A stretch of 64,000 nt of DNA, taken from Phycisphaera sp. (GTDB lineage: Bacteria > Planctomycetota > Phycisphaerae > Phycisphaerales > SM1A02). Under the pieces are notes generated by a model, which saw only the letters and a program-made list of their open reading frames with translations, had not been told where the DNA came from and did not search any database. Numbering within the stretch: position 1 is the stretch's first letter; every line of letters begins with the position of its first letter. Both the position numbers and the translations under genes were made by a program. The stretch spans positions 1 to 64,000 of the forward strand of contig WGMP01000016.1 in NCBI GenBank assembly GCA_016124975.1. Direction: 5' to 3'. Below, one piece after another: positions 29,972 through 38,519 of this stretch.

Positions 29972-30712
29972 TCACGCGCGTCGCGTCGGCCGCGCGCGAC
30001 TCGTCGTGGGTGCGCCGCGCGCAGGCTTCTCCCGTCGCGTGCCCTGCGATGCCTCCGAGCAGAACCGAGCGCAGATCTCGTCCTCCGCGCAGCTGCCGCC
30101 GCGCGCCTTGCAGGCCCGCCGCCCGTGGAAGATCAGGAGGTGCGAGAGCAGGCACCACTCCTCCCGCGGGAAGAGCGCCATCAGGTCGCGCTCGATCGCC
30201 TGCGGCGTCTTGCCGCGCGAGAGGCCGAGGCGCTCGGAGAGCCGCGCGACATGCGTGTCGACGACGACGCCCTCGTTGATTCCGAAGCAGTTGCCGAGGA
30301 CCACATTCGCGGTCTTGCGCGCAACCCCGCGCAGGAGAAGGAGTTCCTCCATGGTGCGCGGCACCTCGCCGCCGAATCGCTCGACGAGCAGCCTGCAGGT
30401 CTCGTGGACCGCCTTCGCCTTCGAGCGGAAGAGCCCGATCGAGCGGATGAAGGGCTCGATCTCGGCGGGCGTCGCGCGGGCGTAGTCGGCGGGGGTCGGG
30501 AACGCCTTGAAGAGGCCTGGCGTCGCCTTGTTCACGGCCACATCGGTGCACTGGGCCGACAGGATCGTCGCGATGAGGAGTTCGTGCGGCTTCGACCAGT
30601 CGAGCTCGCAGTGGGCGTCGGGGTACCTCGCCTTGAGCGCCGCGAGGAGCTCGGCGGCGCGTGCCTTCTGCGCGGCGGTCTTGCGGGGAAGTTTCCTTGC
30701 CCGCTCAGCCAC
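29972..30712 (-). CDS. nth: Endonuclease III (DNA glycosylase/AP lyase)
   Basis: Base-excision repair enzyme for oxidised pyrimidines. The 246 residues include LLIATILSAQCTDVAVNK, the helix-hairpin-helix LLLRGVARKTANVVLG with its catalytic lysine region, and VDTHVARLSERLGL with the catalytic aspartate. The C-terminal Fe-S loop reads C-X6-C-X5-C-X3-C instead of the classic C-X6-C-X2-C-X5-C, so the third ligand position is changed. The GTG at 30712 was chosen: it overlaps the stop of the upstream membrane-protein gene and has GAGG seven bases before it. The longer frame from 31030 is antisense-type arginine/serine noise. Confidence 0.93.
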   Translation of the reverse strand: MAERARKLPRKTAAQKARAAELLAALKARYPDAHCELDWSKPHELLIATILSAQCTDVAVNKATPGLFKAFPTPADYARATPAEIEPFIRSIGLFRSKAKAVHETCRLLVERFGGEVPRTMEELLLLRGVARKTANVVLGNCFGINEGVVVDTHVARLSERLGLSRGKTPQAIERDLMALFPREEWCLLSHLLIFHGRRACKARGGSCAEDEICARFCSEASQGTRREKPARGAPTTSRARPTRRA

Positions 30713-31298
30713 GGACGGCCTCGTCCTTCCGCGGGCCGCTCCAGCCGCGCCCCGCGCCGAGGAGGCCGAGGAGCGCGACGAGCGCGAGCGCCTCGGTCGA
30801 GGCGAGCCGCGACGCGTTCTCGTGCGCGAGGTCAACCGCGGGCTTCTTGGCGCGCGCGGCGTCGATCTCTCCCGCCTTCGCGAGCGCGCGGTACGCGGCG
30901 TCCTCGGCGCGGAAGTCGCGCTCGCTGACGAAGCGCCCGACGAAGAGCCCCGCGAGCGCGATGAGGAGCGCGAGCGCCGCCGCGATGTGCACGGGGCGAA
31001 CGGAGCGCCACGGAAGCGCCGCCACGACAAGCACGGCCGCCACGAATCCGAGCACGGTGCGCAGGGGACCCGTCAGGTCGAAGACGCGCTCCGCGAGATG
31101 CCCTGCGACGAGCATCCTTCCGAGTTCGGGCTCTGCCGCGAGGAACGCCTCGTAGCCCGCGAGCGAGAGGTCAAGCGCGCGCGCCGCGGGGAAGATGGCC
31201 GCCGCGGCCACGCCGCCCGCAAGCGCGAGCCCGAGCCAGAGTCCGACTGCGACGGTGGCGAGCGACTGGATCGTGAGGCTGAGCGGTGGGGCGCGCAT
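30705..31298 (-). CDS. DUF4149/TMEM205-like membrane protein
   Basis: A 197-residue protein with four probable transmembrane helices (SLATVAVGLWLGLALAGGV, TVLGFVAAVLVVAALPW, HIAAALALLIALAGLFV, ALALVVLLGLLGAG-like end). The N-terminal pattern with AIFPAARAL resembles DUF4149 proteins. Function unknown. It overlaps the nth start by eight bases, so the two are probably co-transcribed. The start at 31298 is chosen because it begins just before the first helix; there is no clear ribosome site. Confidence 0.7.
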   Translation of the reverse strand: MRAPPLSLTIQSLATVAVGLWLGLALAGGVAAAAIFPAARALDLSLAGYEAFLAAEPELGRMLVAGHLAERVFDLTGPLRTVLGFVAAVLVVAALPWRSVRPVHIAAALALLIALAGLFVGRFVSERDFRAEDAAYRALAKAGEIDAARAKKPAVDLAHENASRLASTEALALVALLGLLGAGRGWSGPRKDEAVRG

Positions 31299-31358
31299 CG
31301 CGGCGCATGGTAGAGCCCGTCCGCCCGCCTGCAGCGCGCGTTCCGTACACTCGCGGAC

Positions 31359-32156
31359 ATGCCCACGGGCGATCAGGATCCGCGCCCATTCCTCGCCGCC
31401 ACCGTTGCGCCGCTCGTCGAGCAGGGCGCCGCGGGCGGCGATGGCGCAGCGCTCCGCGAGGCGATCGCGTGGATGGCGGGGCTCGGCCTTCGCGGGGTGC
31501 AGTTCTCCGCCGCGTTCGCCGCGACGAGGCCACGCGACCTCGATCGCTCCGCGCGACGCGATCTCGCTGCGACGCTCGCGCGCCATGAACTCCTGTGCGC
31601 TGGAATCGACCTCTTCATCCCTCCCGCGCACTTCACAGACCAGGCGCTCGTCTCGCGCGCCGTCGATGCGATCCTCGGTGCCATCGGGCTCGCGTCCGAT
31701 CTCGGGCGCGTGCCGCTGACTGCGCCCATTCCGACCGAGGGCGCGCGCGAAGTGCGCGCCGCGGCGGCAGAGAGCGCGCTTCGCCTCGGCGTGACGCTCT
31801 TGGAGCCGATCTCCTCGGCCGACGCGCGCCCCGAACCACCCTTTCTCGCAAGCGTTGACACCGCCGCCGTGCTGGCCGCGGGGGGCGACCCCGTCGCGTC
31901 GGTGGCGGCGCTCGGACGCGCCCTCGGTGGCGTGCGCGTCGTCGACCTCCTGCGCAGCGGCCTGCGGGGCCCGATCCTCGAGCGCGGCGAGTCGCGACTC
32001 GATGTGCGGGCGCTTCGCACGGCGCTCGAACTCGCGGAAGTGCCCGCGGCAGCCGCGGTCGGGGCCGGTCGCTTGCTTCCCGTGCTCGATGCGCGCCAAT
32101 GGATGAGCCCGCGCGAGGGCGTTGCGGCCAGCGTCGCGCGTTGGCGGGCGCTCTGA
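31359..32156 (+). CDS. TIM-barrel sugar phosphate isomerase/epimerase-like protein
   Basis: A 265-residue protein with the layout of the xylose-isomerase-like (AP endonuclease 2) TIM barrel: GLRGVQFSAAF near the start, ELLCAGIDLFIPPAHFTD, SRAVDAILGAIGLASDLG, GVTLLEPISS and VDLLRSG. Several metal-binding positions of true epimerases are not obvious, so it may be a diverged member. It is divergent from the membrane-protein gene at 31298, 60 bases apart. Substrate unknown. After it, 32157-32393 is gene-free. Confidence 0.65.
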   Translation: MPTGDQDPRPFLAATVAPLVEQGAAGGDGAALREAIAWMAGLGLRGVQFSAAFAATRPRDLDRSARRDLAATLARHELLCAGIDLFIPPAHFTDQALVSRAVDAILGAIGLASDLGRVPLTAPIPTEGAREVRAAAAESALRLGVTLLEPISSADARPEPPFLASVDTAAVLAAGGDPVASVAALGRALGGVRVVDLLRSGLRGPILERGESRLDVRALRTALELAEVPAAAAVGAGRLLPVLDARQWMSPREGVAASVARWRAL

Positions 32157-32393
32157 GGCCGTCTCGAGCCCGCCGTTCGCGGCCATCGGTTCGCACCCAC
32201 TGCGCTCGACGGAGCGGAACGCAACTCCCTACCATGGCCTCCGCGCGTCGTGCGCGATGCGAGCGCGCGTCGGCGCCGAGGCGAGGATCTTCACGGGACG
32301 ATTTCCCGCGGATGAATCTTTGCGGGAGAGGGAAGCCGGAAGAAGCGGTGCAGCAGAAGCAATTGAGGGGAAGGAACTCAGGAGGAGGAATCT

Positions 32394-33137
32394 ATGGCAC
32401 GCAAGGGCGGACCAGCTCTCTACGAACTCATGCGTCGCGGCGGCGCGTCGGCCGACCCTGGCGCCATTCGCTCGGGTGCGGGCGGCAAGACCCGCGGCGG
32501 CGGGCTCCAGCCCTTTGTCGGGAGCGACGCGAAGTGGCTCGCGTGGGCCAGCGTCTTCGTGGTGGCGCTCGTCGCCGCCTACTTCGTCGGCGTCACGAGA
32601 GGCGAGCGGATCGGGCGTGCGCAGGCAGTCGCAGAGCGCGAGGAGGAGCTCCGCCTTCTTTCGGAAGGTCGACCCGCCGTCGAGCCGTCTGCGCCCGCGG
32701 TCGTCGCCCCGACTCAGACCGATCGGGCGGCGCGAGACGCAGGCGCGTCCGAAAACCAGGTGTCCATCGCGGCCGCCCAGAATGGGCTTTCCGAGCCGAT
32801 CGACCCGAACTTCCCGCCGCTGCCGCCAGCGCCACCTGGCCTCGATCCGCGGCAATCGGGCCTCAACTACTTCGTCATCGCGGCCCCGCCCGAGGGCAGG
32901 GCGGACGACATCGTCCGCTTCTGTCGCGAGCGAGGGCTTGACGCGTACGCGGTTGTAGGCGACACTGCCCGACTTCGCGAAGTTGTCGTGCTGCCTGGGT
33001 TTCCGAAGTCGGAGCTCAGCGGACCGGCCGCGACGCAGCTGAAGAAGCGGATCCGCGCGGTTGGCGTCCTTCACAAGGCCGCAGCCAGAGGAAACCCCGA
33101 CTTCGGCGACATGTACCCGAAGCTCTTCCAGCGCTGA
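32394..33137 (+). CDS. Single-pass membrane protein with SPOR-like C-terminus
   Basis: A 247-residue protein: polar N-terminus beginning ARKGGPALYELMR, one transmembrane segment (about 48-66), a coiled stretch (AQAVAEREEELRLL), a proline/alanine linker, then an alpha/beta domain from about 155 (LNYFVIAAPPEGRADDIVRF, AYAVVGDTARLREVVVLPGF) that resembles a SPOR-type domain. A strong AGGAGGAGG lies just before the ATG. I believe similar proteins occur only in planctomycetes, but cannot verify this. Probably envelope-located. It is followed 83 bases later by the small basic protein gene on the same strand. Confidence 0.72.
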   Translation: MARKGGPALYELMRRGGASADPGAIRSGAGGKTRGGGLQPFVGSDAKWLAWASVFVVALVAAYFVGVTRGERIGRAQAVAEREEELRLLSEGRPAVEPSAPAVVAPTQTDRAARDAGASENQVSIAAAQNGLSEPIDPNFPPLPPAPPGLDPRQSGLNYFVIAAPPEGRADDIVRFCRERGLDAYAVVGDTARLREVVVLPGFPKSELSGPAATQLKKRIRAVGVLHKAAARGNPDFGDMYPKLFQR

Positions 33138-33220
33138 TCGGGACCGACGGCGCAGAGACTTCACGGCGGCGAACCCGCAGACGGCAAATCCCCAGGCAGC
33201 GAATCGAAGGCAGGCCAATC

Positions 33221-33466
33221 ATGGGCATCCACACCTCTCTCAAGACCAAGTCCGGCGCGCTCAACCAGCATCGCAACGTCCTCACGCGCGATGAGCGCAT
33301 CGCGCGCCTGTCGGCGTCGGAGCGCTTCGCTGCGGACAAGAACTCGCCGCTCGGCCTCCCGAAGGTGCTGAGCATCAAGGTCGCCGCCGGCAAGAAGCCG
33401 AAGAAGGAGCCAGCGGCCGCTGGCGCCGACGCCAAGGACGCCAAGAAGGACGCGAAGAAGAAGTAA
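33221..33466 (+). CDS. PVC-group small basic protein
   Basis: An 81-residue lysine-rich protein matching the small basic protein family of Planctomycetes, Verrucomicrobia and Chlamydiae (TIGR04137 as I recall it). Its core, SLKTKSGALNQHRNVLTRDE then RIARLSASERFAA and SPLGLPKVLSIKV, is diagnostic, and the last 20 residues are an alanine/lysine tail. It is thought to act with the ribosome or nucleic acids; the role is not proven. Presence of this gene is strong evidence for the PVC superphylum. A strong terminator follows. Confidence 0.88.
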   Translation: MGIHTSLKTKSGALNQHRNVLTRDERIARLSASERFAADKNSPLGLPKVLSIKVAAGKKPKKEPAAAGADAKDAKKDAKKK

Positions 33467-33547
33467 TCCTTCTCCGCTCCGCTTGCCTGCGCCGCCGCGG
33501 CCGATGCCGTGGCGCGCCGTGCGGTATCCTCCGAGACCAACACAACC

Positions 33548-33584
33548 GACGCCCCCTCGCATCGAGGGGGCGTCGTGTTCTTCT
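33548..33584 (+). terminator. Intrinsic terminator after the small basic protein gene
   Basis: A perfect 12-base stem (GACGCCCCCTCG with CGAGGGGGCGTC, loop CAT) is followed by a T-rich GTGTTCTTCT. It lies about 80 bases past the stop at 33466 and before the aminotransferase gene. Confidence 0.85.
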
Positions 33585-33612
33585 CGTCGTGTTCTTCTCG
33601 TCGTGTTCTTCT
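33571..33612. repeat. Three perfect tandem copies of a 14-base unit
   Basis: CGTCGTGTTCTTCT is repeated at 33571, 33585 and 33599. The first copy overlaps the terminator's 3' arm and supplies its T-rich tail, so extra copies may be duplicated tail sequence. Confidence 0.9.
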
Positions 33613-33694
33613 GGTTCGTGTCCGCCGTCCGGGCGGCGCTCCATCGCCGGATTCGCTCCCCGTCCCAGCCTTCCACTCCTCGGAGTTCCCCGTC

Positions 33695-34858
33695 ATGGAA
33701 ACGGCTCTCGATCTTTCCAAGCTCCTCTCGCGCCGCGCGCGCTCGATCGACGCAAGCGGAATCCGCAAGGTCTTCGACCTCGCCGCGCACCTGAAGGACC
33801 CGATCAACCTCTCGATCGGACAGCCCGACTTCCCAGTGCCCGACGAGCTGAAGCGCGCCGCCATCAAGGCCATCGAGGAGAACCGCAACGGCTACACGCA
33901 GACGCAGGGTTGCCCCGAGCTCCTCCGCGCGATCTGGACTCGCCTCGGCTCCGAGATCGGCTGGACGCCCGAACCTTCGGGCGGGCTCTCCGCGATCGTC
34001 ACGAGCGGAACGAGCGGCGCGCTCCTCCTCGCGATGATGTGCCTCCTCGACGAAGGCGACGAGGCGATCGTGCCCGATCCCTACTTCGTGATGTATCCGC
34101 AGCTCGGCGCGCTTACGGGCGGCCGCATCGTGACCTGCGACACCTACCCCGACTTCCGCATGACAGCCGCGCGGATCGAGCGGCTCATCACGCCGCGCAC
34201 GAAGGTCGTGCTCGTGAACAGCCCAGGCAACCCGACGGGCGTGGTGCTCGGAGAGCGCGAGCTCGCCGACATCGTCGACCTCTGCCGCGCGCGCGGCATC
34301 CTGCTGATCTCGGACGAGATCTACGACGAGTTCACCTTCTCCGAATCGCTCGAGGGCGGCCGCTTCCCGACGCCGACGCGCATGAGCAAGGACTGCCTTC
34401 TCATCCGAGGCTTCGGCAAGACCTACGGCTGCACGGGCTGGCGCCTCGGCTTCGTGGCGGGGCCGCACGACATCGTGCAGTCGATCGCGAAGTTGCAGCA
34501 GTACACCTTCGTGTGCGCGCCGAGCATGGCGCAGTATGCGGCGGTCCACGCCTACGACATCGACATGCGCCCGTGGGTGAACCGCTTCGAGAAGCGCCGC
34601 GACACGGTGCTCGCCGCCTTCGACGGCGTCGCGCAGGTCGCGCGGCCCGGCGGCGCGTTCTACGCATTCGTCGAGGTGCCGCCCGCGCTCGGGCTCACGG
34701 CGTCGCAGTTCGTCGAGAAGGCGATCGCGGAGAGCGTGCTCGTCATCCCGGGCAAGGTGTTCTCGACGCGCGACACGCACTTCCGGCTGTCATTCGCCGC
34801 GAAGGAGGAGACGCTCGAGCGTGGGCTCTCGGTGCTGCGTGGATTGATGACGCGCTGA
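33695..34858 (+). CDS. Class I/II PLP-dependent aminotransferase
   Basis: A 387-residue fold-type I aminotransferase, probably of the aspartate/aromatic type. Visible are INLSIGQPDFPVPDELKRAA, IVTSGTSGALLLAMMCLLDE, NSPGNPTGVVL, ISDEIYDEF, the PLP lysine in FGKTYGCTGWRLG, and FRLSFA with the substrate-binding arginine. ATG at 33695 has GGAG about ten bases upstream; an extended frame from 33509 runs back through the terminator and is rejected. The amino acid substrate is not predictable from sequence alone. Confidence 0.93.
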   Translation: METALDLSKLLSRRARSIDASGIRKVFDLAAHLKDPINLSIGQPDFPVPDELKRAAIKAIEENRNGYTQTQGCPELLRAIWTRLGSEIGWTPEPSGGLSAIVTSGTSGALLLAMMCLLDEGDEAIVPDPYFVMYPQLGALTGGRIVTCDTYPDFRMTAARIERLITPRTKVVLVNSPGNPTGVVLGERELADIVDLCRARGILLISDEIYDEFTFSESLEGGRFPTPTRMSKDCLLIRGFGKTYGCTGWRLGFVAGPHDIVQSIAKLQQYTFVCAPSMAQYAAVHAYDIDMRPWVNRFEKRRDTVLAAFDGVAQVARPGGAFYAFVEVPPALGLTASQFVEKAIAESVLVIPGKVFSTRDTHFRLSFAAKEETLERGLSVLRGLMTR

Positions 34859-35107
34859 CGCGGCGCAGAGCGCCCGCCCGCTTGAACGGAAGACAAAACC
34901 GCCGTTCGGATTGTTCATCCGAAGCGGCGGCGGGTGGATGGCCTGAACTTGGGGGCTTGGGCGCTCCGCGAGGAGCCTCCCGAGCCGCACCCTTCATCAG
35001 CCGAATCGCACGGCGACTTCACATCGGGCTGCGAGAATTCCCGCTCGCTGCGCGCTCGGCGGTCGGTCTGCATCGTCTCGGCGGTCTATAGGGCCTCCGC
35101 AGGGCGA

Positions 35108-35143
35108 ACGAAAAACCGCGGCGCCCGAGTGGGCGCCGCGGTT
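35108..35143 (-). terminator. Intrinsic terminator after the small lipoprotein gene
   Basis: On the minus strand a 13-base stem (AACCGCGGCGCCC with GGGCGCCGCGGTT, four-base loop) is followed by TTTCGTT, 21 bases past the lipoprotein stop. A second, imperfect hairpin lies at about 34901-34934 (CCGCCGTTCGGA and TCCGAAGCGGCGG) after the convergent aminotransferase gene. Confidence 0.88.
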
Positions 35144-35163
35144 GAACGCATGTTCGAGGGCGA

Positions 35164-35373
35164 TCAGTTGCCGGCGGGAGCCGCGGGCGGGGTGCCCGAC
35201 GAGCCGCTCTTGTCGCTGCCGAGCTTCACGGTCGAGCCCGGGGGCGGGAGCTGCTCGGACTCAGACGCGGGCGGACGAACCTGGTTCGCCTCGATGGTCT
35301 GGACATTGGAGTCGCTGCAGGCGACGAGCAGGGCACAGGTGCAGAGGCAACCGAGTGCGAGGATGGACTTCAT
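35164..35373 (-). CDS. Small predicted lipoprotein
   Basis: A 69-residue protein with a type II signal peptide ending in the lipobox LVAC (C20), followed by a short serine/proline/glycine-rich tail with no fold in evidence. AAAGGA eight bases before the ATG and a strong terminator directly after the stop show it is a real gene. The function is unknown; similar tiny lipoproteins are common as envelope components. 220 gene-free bases separate it from the metallophosphoesterase gene. Confidence 0.75.
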   Translation of the reverse strand: MKSILALGCLCTCALLVACSDSNVQTIEANQVRPPASESEQLPPPGSTVKLGSDKSGSSGTPPAAPAGN

Positions 35374-35593
35374 CGGCGGTCCTTTCGAAATGCGCGGTTC
35401 TCGGCCATGCTTCCCCTGGCGCCGAACGCCGGCGCCGGATGCTCCGGCCGTGATCAGTCGCGCGACTGATCGGGAAATGGTTCGCAGCGTCTCAAGAATC
35501 GACGCCGACTGCGGCCCATATTGAACGGGGTTCTTCCCCTGCGGTCAAGTGGCTCGCCCGCGGGATGTCTCTCGGGACGCTCCCTTGGCCACT

Positions 35594-37591
35594 TCATCGG
35601 CCCCCGTCGCCGAGGCGCAGCAGCGCGGGAATCGCCCTTGGCGCAAGCCACCGCCACTGGGTGTGGAAGGTCTCGTCGTTGTCCGCGATGCCGAGGTTGA
35701 AGGCGAGGTCGTCGAGCGATTCGCCCGCCGGGAGCGCCAGGCGCGACACGGAGAGCTGAAGCGACCACGCGTCCTCGACGCGGGTGAGGATCGCCGAGAC
35801 TCCCTCGGCCCGCTCGAGCCGCTTGCCATCGGCGGCGAGCGTGCGGACGCGTGGTTCCGACGAGTCGGCGTCGAAGGTCACGAGATGCTCCCGTGCCTCC
35901 GCGCCCGAACCGAGCACGAGTCGCACGGCGTCGCCGAGCGGGTCGTCGAGCGCGGCGCGTGCGTCGGTCGGCCGCGCATCGGGCGAGAAGACGAGATCCG
36001 GCACCCGCACCGAGACAAGGAGGCCTCCGTCGGCCGCACGCGCGAATCCTGCGCTCGGGTTCGCGTCGGGCGTGTCGTAGGGGGTCCACTCCCACACGCC
36101 GATCGGGTAGGCCGTCGCCGCGGAGAGGCTCCCACCGAGCGTGACGGTGCGCGCGATCGGAAGCCGCTGCCTCAGGACGATGGGGACGAGTCGTCCCTTC
36201 GAATCCTCGAAGCGCGCGACCACATCGAAGGGCGGCGGCGCAGGCGGCGTGATCTGCAGATCGGCCGACGCCCGCACGCGCACCGAGGTCGACGCGCCTC
36301 TTTCGAGCGTGATCGGCTCCGTCGGAAGCACGAGCCGATAGGGGCTCGCGATGTCCGTGGTGCTCGGGTTGAAGGTGTCGATCGCCGTGCGGCTCGTCCA
36401 GACGCGCGTGATCGGCTCGCCACGCGGGTCGCGGTCGTCGACGATCCAGGGCCCCGGTGCCGAGGTCGCCTCGAAGGAGAGCGTGATCGCGCGGTCGAGC
36501 GGGTTCTTCAGGACAAGCTCGACCGATCCCTCGCTCGGCGCACCGAGCGCGTCGGGCACGGCGCCGCGGATGACGACCGCGTCGCGCGCGCTCTTCAGGC
36601 GGAAGGCAAGGTCCTGGTCCTCCTTCGTGATCCAGTCGACGGGCAGCGTCGTGCCCGCGATCTGGTGGTACGGCTCGATCGCTCCCGCCTCGTCGACCAC
36701 GACGAAGGTGGTGTGCTGGAGCTGCCCGCCGAGCGGGTGCTGGTCGATCGCGCCGCCGCAGGTCCCGAGGACGAGGAACGGAATCCCGTCCTTCGGCGGC
36801 AGCATCTGCAGCGAGTGGTAGTGCCCCGCGATCACATAGTCGACGCCGTGACGGACGAGGATCGGCTGGACGCGCGTGTCCCAGTTCGTGGCGCGGTGGT
36901 CCCAGAGCGGCCTGTGGAAGAGGAGGATGATCGGGCGACCGCGCGCGGCGAGACGCGCGAGTGTCTCGTCGAGCCACGCGAGCTGCGTGTCGGAGAATCC
37001 CGCCTGCACGAGGCCGTCTCCGTCCTCGGTGTTGAGGATGACGACGCTCGCGAGCTCGAGCTCGACGGCGTAGTAGAGCGGCCCGAAGAGCGCGCGGTAC
37101 TCGTCCTCGAACGCACGCTCGCTCCGCTCGCGGTCGCCGCTGACGACATCGTGGTTGCCTGCGGTCGGATAGAAGGGAACGCGCAGCCGACGGACGATCT
37201 CGAGGAAGTCGTCGCGTTCGGCGCGCACCGTGGCGCGGCTCCGCGAATAGCCCTGCACGAGGTCGCCCACGCAGAACACCGCGTCGGGCTGGATGCGGTT
37301 GAAGTCGTCGATGGCCTCCGCGAGATAGCGAAGGCCCCAGTCGCGGCCCGTCGTGCGGTCGGGGATGATCGCAAGGATCTGCTTCCTCGGTCCTGCGGGC
37401 TGGACGATGGTCTGCCCGTTGGTCGCGAGGCCCTGTTCGTCACGGTCGAACGCTGGCGGGGCGCCTGCGGCAGCCGTGGAGGCCGCCAGCAGCAACCCCG
37501 CGCTCCCGAGAAGCATGCGCACGGCGCGGGCGAAGGTCGATCGGCGAGCCCCTGCGGGCCCGCGGGGAGTTCGGACGGGGTCGGATGGCAT
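35594..37591 (-). CDS. Secreted calcineurin-like metallophosphoesterase
   Basis: A 665-residue exported protein with a signal at about 20-42 (MLLGSAGLLLAASTAAAG). The phosphoesterase core (about 70-300) has GDLVQG, GNHD, LLFHRPLWDH and GHYHSLQ; the first metal motif is DRT instead of the usual DxH. The rest (about 340-665) is beta-rich and contains regions resembling a carbohydrate-binding module (VWEWTPYDTPDANPSAGF). The substrate is not known. No related genes lie next to it. The start at 37591 is the only one keeping the basic N-terminus of the signal. Confidence 0.86.
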   Translation of the reverse strand: MPSDPVRTPRGPAGARRSTFARAVRMLLGSAGLLLAASTAAAGAPPAFDRDEQGLATNGQTIVQPAGPRKQILAIIPDRTTGRDWGLRYLAEAIDDFNRIQPDAVFCVGDLVQGYSRSRATVRAERDDFLEIVRRLRVPFYPTAGNHDVVSGDRERSERAFEDEYRALFGPLYYAVELELASVVILNTEDGDGLVQAGFSDTQLAWLDETLARLAARGRPIILLFHRPLWDHRATNWDTRVQPILVRHGVDYVIAGHYHSLQMLPPKDGIPFLVLGTCGGAIDQHPLGGQLQHTTFVVVDEAGAIEPYHQIAGTTLPVDWITKEDQDLAFRLKSARDAVVIRGAVPDALGAPSEGSVELVLKNPLDRAITLSFEATSAPGPWIVDDRDPRGEPITRVWTSRTAIDTFNPSTTDIASPYRLVLPTEPITLERGASTSVRVRASADLQITPPAPPPFDVVARFEDSKGRLVPIVLRQRLPIARTVTLGGSLSAATAYPIGVWEWTPYDTPDANPSAGFARAADGGLLVSVRVPDLVFSPDARPTDARAALDDPLGDAVRLVLGSGAEAREHLVTFDADSSEPRVRTLAADGKRLERAEGVSAILTRVEDAWSLQLSVSRLALPAGESLDDLAFNLGIADNDETFHTQWRWLAPRAIPALLRLGDGGR

Positions 37592-37943
37592 GGACGAGAG
37601 GGTAGCGCGGCGGCGTTTGCGCCGCGCAAAGGCGGGAATTCTCGAGACCTGCCCGAAAAACCCGCGTGATTGACAAAGGTGGAAGAAAAAACTCAGGAGA
37701 CCCCTTCAGGTCGGCCGAATAGAGAGCCACGGTGGGGGATTCTCCTCCACAGCAGGCTTCCGACGCAGGTGGTGCGCAGTCGATGGCCGAAAGGACTTGG
37801 TTCAAGAGTGGTGGCGCGATTCGTGTGCGCACCGCGTCAGACTCGGTCCTTGCGCATGTCAAGCCTTGCACGGCCGAAAGGCCTGGCAGGCTCGGGTGCG
37901 CGAAACCCAAACTCGTCATCTTTCTCCCCTCCGCCCCGTCCGC
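37592..37943. other. Intergenic stretch without an assured gene, possibly structured
   Basis: About 350 bases between the metallophosphoesterase and thioesterase genes. It carries a GGCC-GAAA-GGCC hairpin (37872-37883) and a similar GGCCGAAAGGA (37785-37795), i.e. GNRA-type loops on the plus strand. On the minus strand a frame starting at 37919 has a plausible GGAG but runs into the phosphoesterase gene in another frame. A run of six T lies at 37685-37690 on the minus strand. No known RNA family was recognised. Confidence 0.4.
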
Positions 37944-38486
37944 TCAGACCTCTGATCGAACGGGGTTTTTCTTCGCCGACTGCCCATCGCCAGACGCGCC
38001 GCCCGTGAGGCGCGCGAGAACTTCCGCGGGGATCGCGGTCGGGCGCCGCGTGCCGAGGTCGACGAACGCCCAGCGGCTGCGTGCGCGTGCGATGGGCGTG
38101 CCGTCGGTTCGCACGATCGCCGTCGCGCGGAGGAGGCTGGTGCGCCCCGCGCGCTCGACCCAGGTCGCGAGGACGAGCGGTTCGCCCGCGAACGCCTCGG
38201 CGAGATAGTCGATCTCGTGTCTGGCCACGAACCACATGCGTCCATCGCGCGCGATCTCCTCGCGGGCGGCGCCTGCATGCGCGCCGTGCAGGCTCGCCGC
38301 GAGATCGACCCACCCGAGGATCACGATGTTGTTCGCGTGCGGAACGAGCGCGCTCGTCTCGTCGGGCAAGACCTCGATGCGCACGGCGAAGACGGGCGTC
38401 GCGCTCTCGGGAGCGGGCGCGCCAAGAGATGCGTGCAGAGGGGGCAGTTCGTGCGGCGCGATCGGGTCGAGGCGGTCCCGCGTCAT
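37944..38486 (-). CDS. Acyl-CoA thioesterase-like protein (hot-dog fold)
   Basis: A 180-residue protein of the 4-hydroxybenzoyl-CoA thioesterase type. The family pattern FAVRIEVLPDETSALVPHAN, NNIVILGWVDLAASLH, VARHEIDYLAEAFAGEPLVL and ATWVERAGRTSLLRATAIVR is visible, followed by RARSRWAFVDLGTRRPTAIP. It hydrolyses an acyl-CoA that cannot be named. Divergent from the DUF971 gene with 33 bases between the start codons, so their promoters overlap. Confidence 0.85.
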   Translation of the reverse strand: MTRDRLDPIAPHELPPLHASLGAPAPESATPVFAVRIEVLPDETSALVPHANNIVILGWVDLAASLHGAHAGAAREEIARDGRMWFVARHEIDYLAEAFAGEPLVLATWVERAGRTSLLRATAIVRTDGTPIARARSRWAFVDLGTRRPTAIPAEVLARLTGGASGDGQSAKKNPVRSEV

Positions 38487-38519
38487 GGCGCCGAGCGTAG
38501 CAGGGGGACGGTGCGTAGC

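Noticed and set aside
30713-32186. Long N-terminal extensions in the frames of nth and the DUF4149-like gene
   Set aside because: These stretches are out-of-frame readings of neighbouring genes (arginine/serine-rich) and the family similarity begins at 30712 and 31298.
37440-37919. Leftward frame of 159 residues
   Set aside because: It has a plausible ribosome site but no family similarity, and its second half overlaps the metallophosphoesterase gene in another frame.
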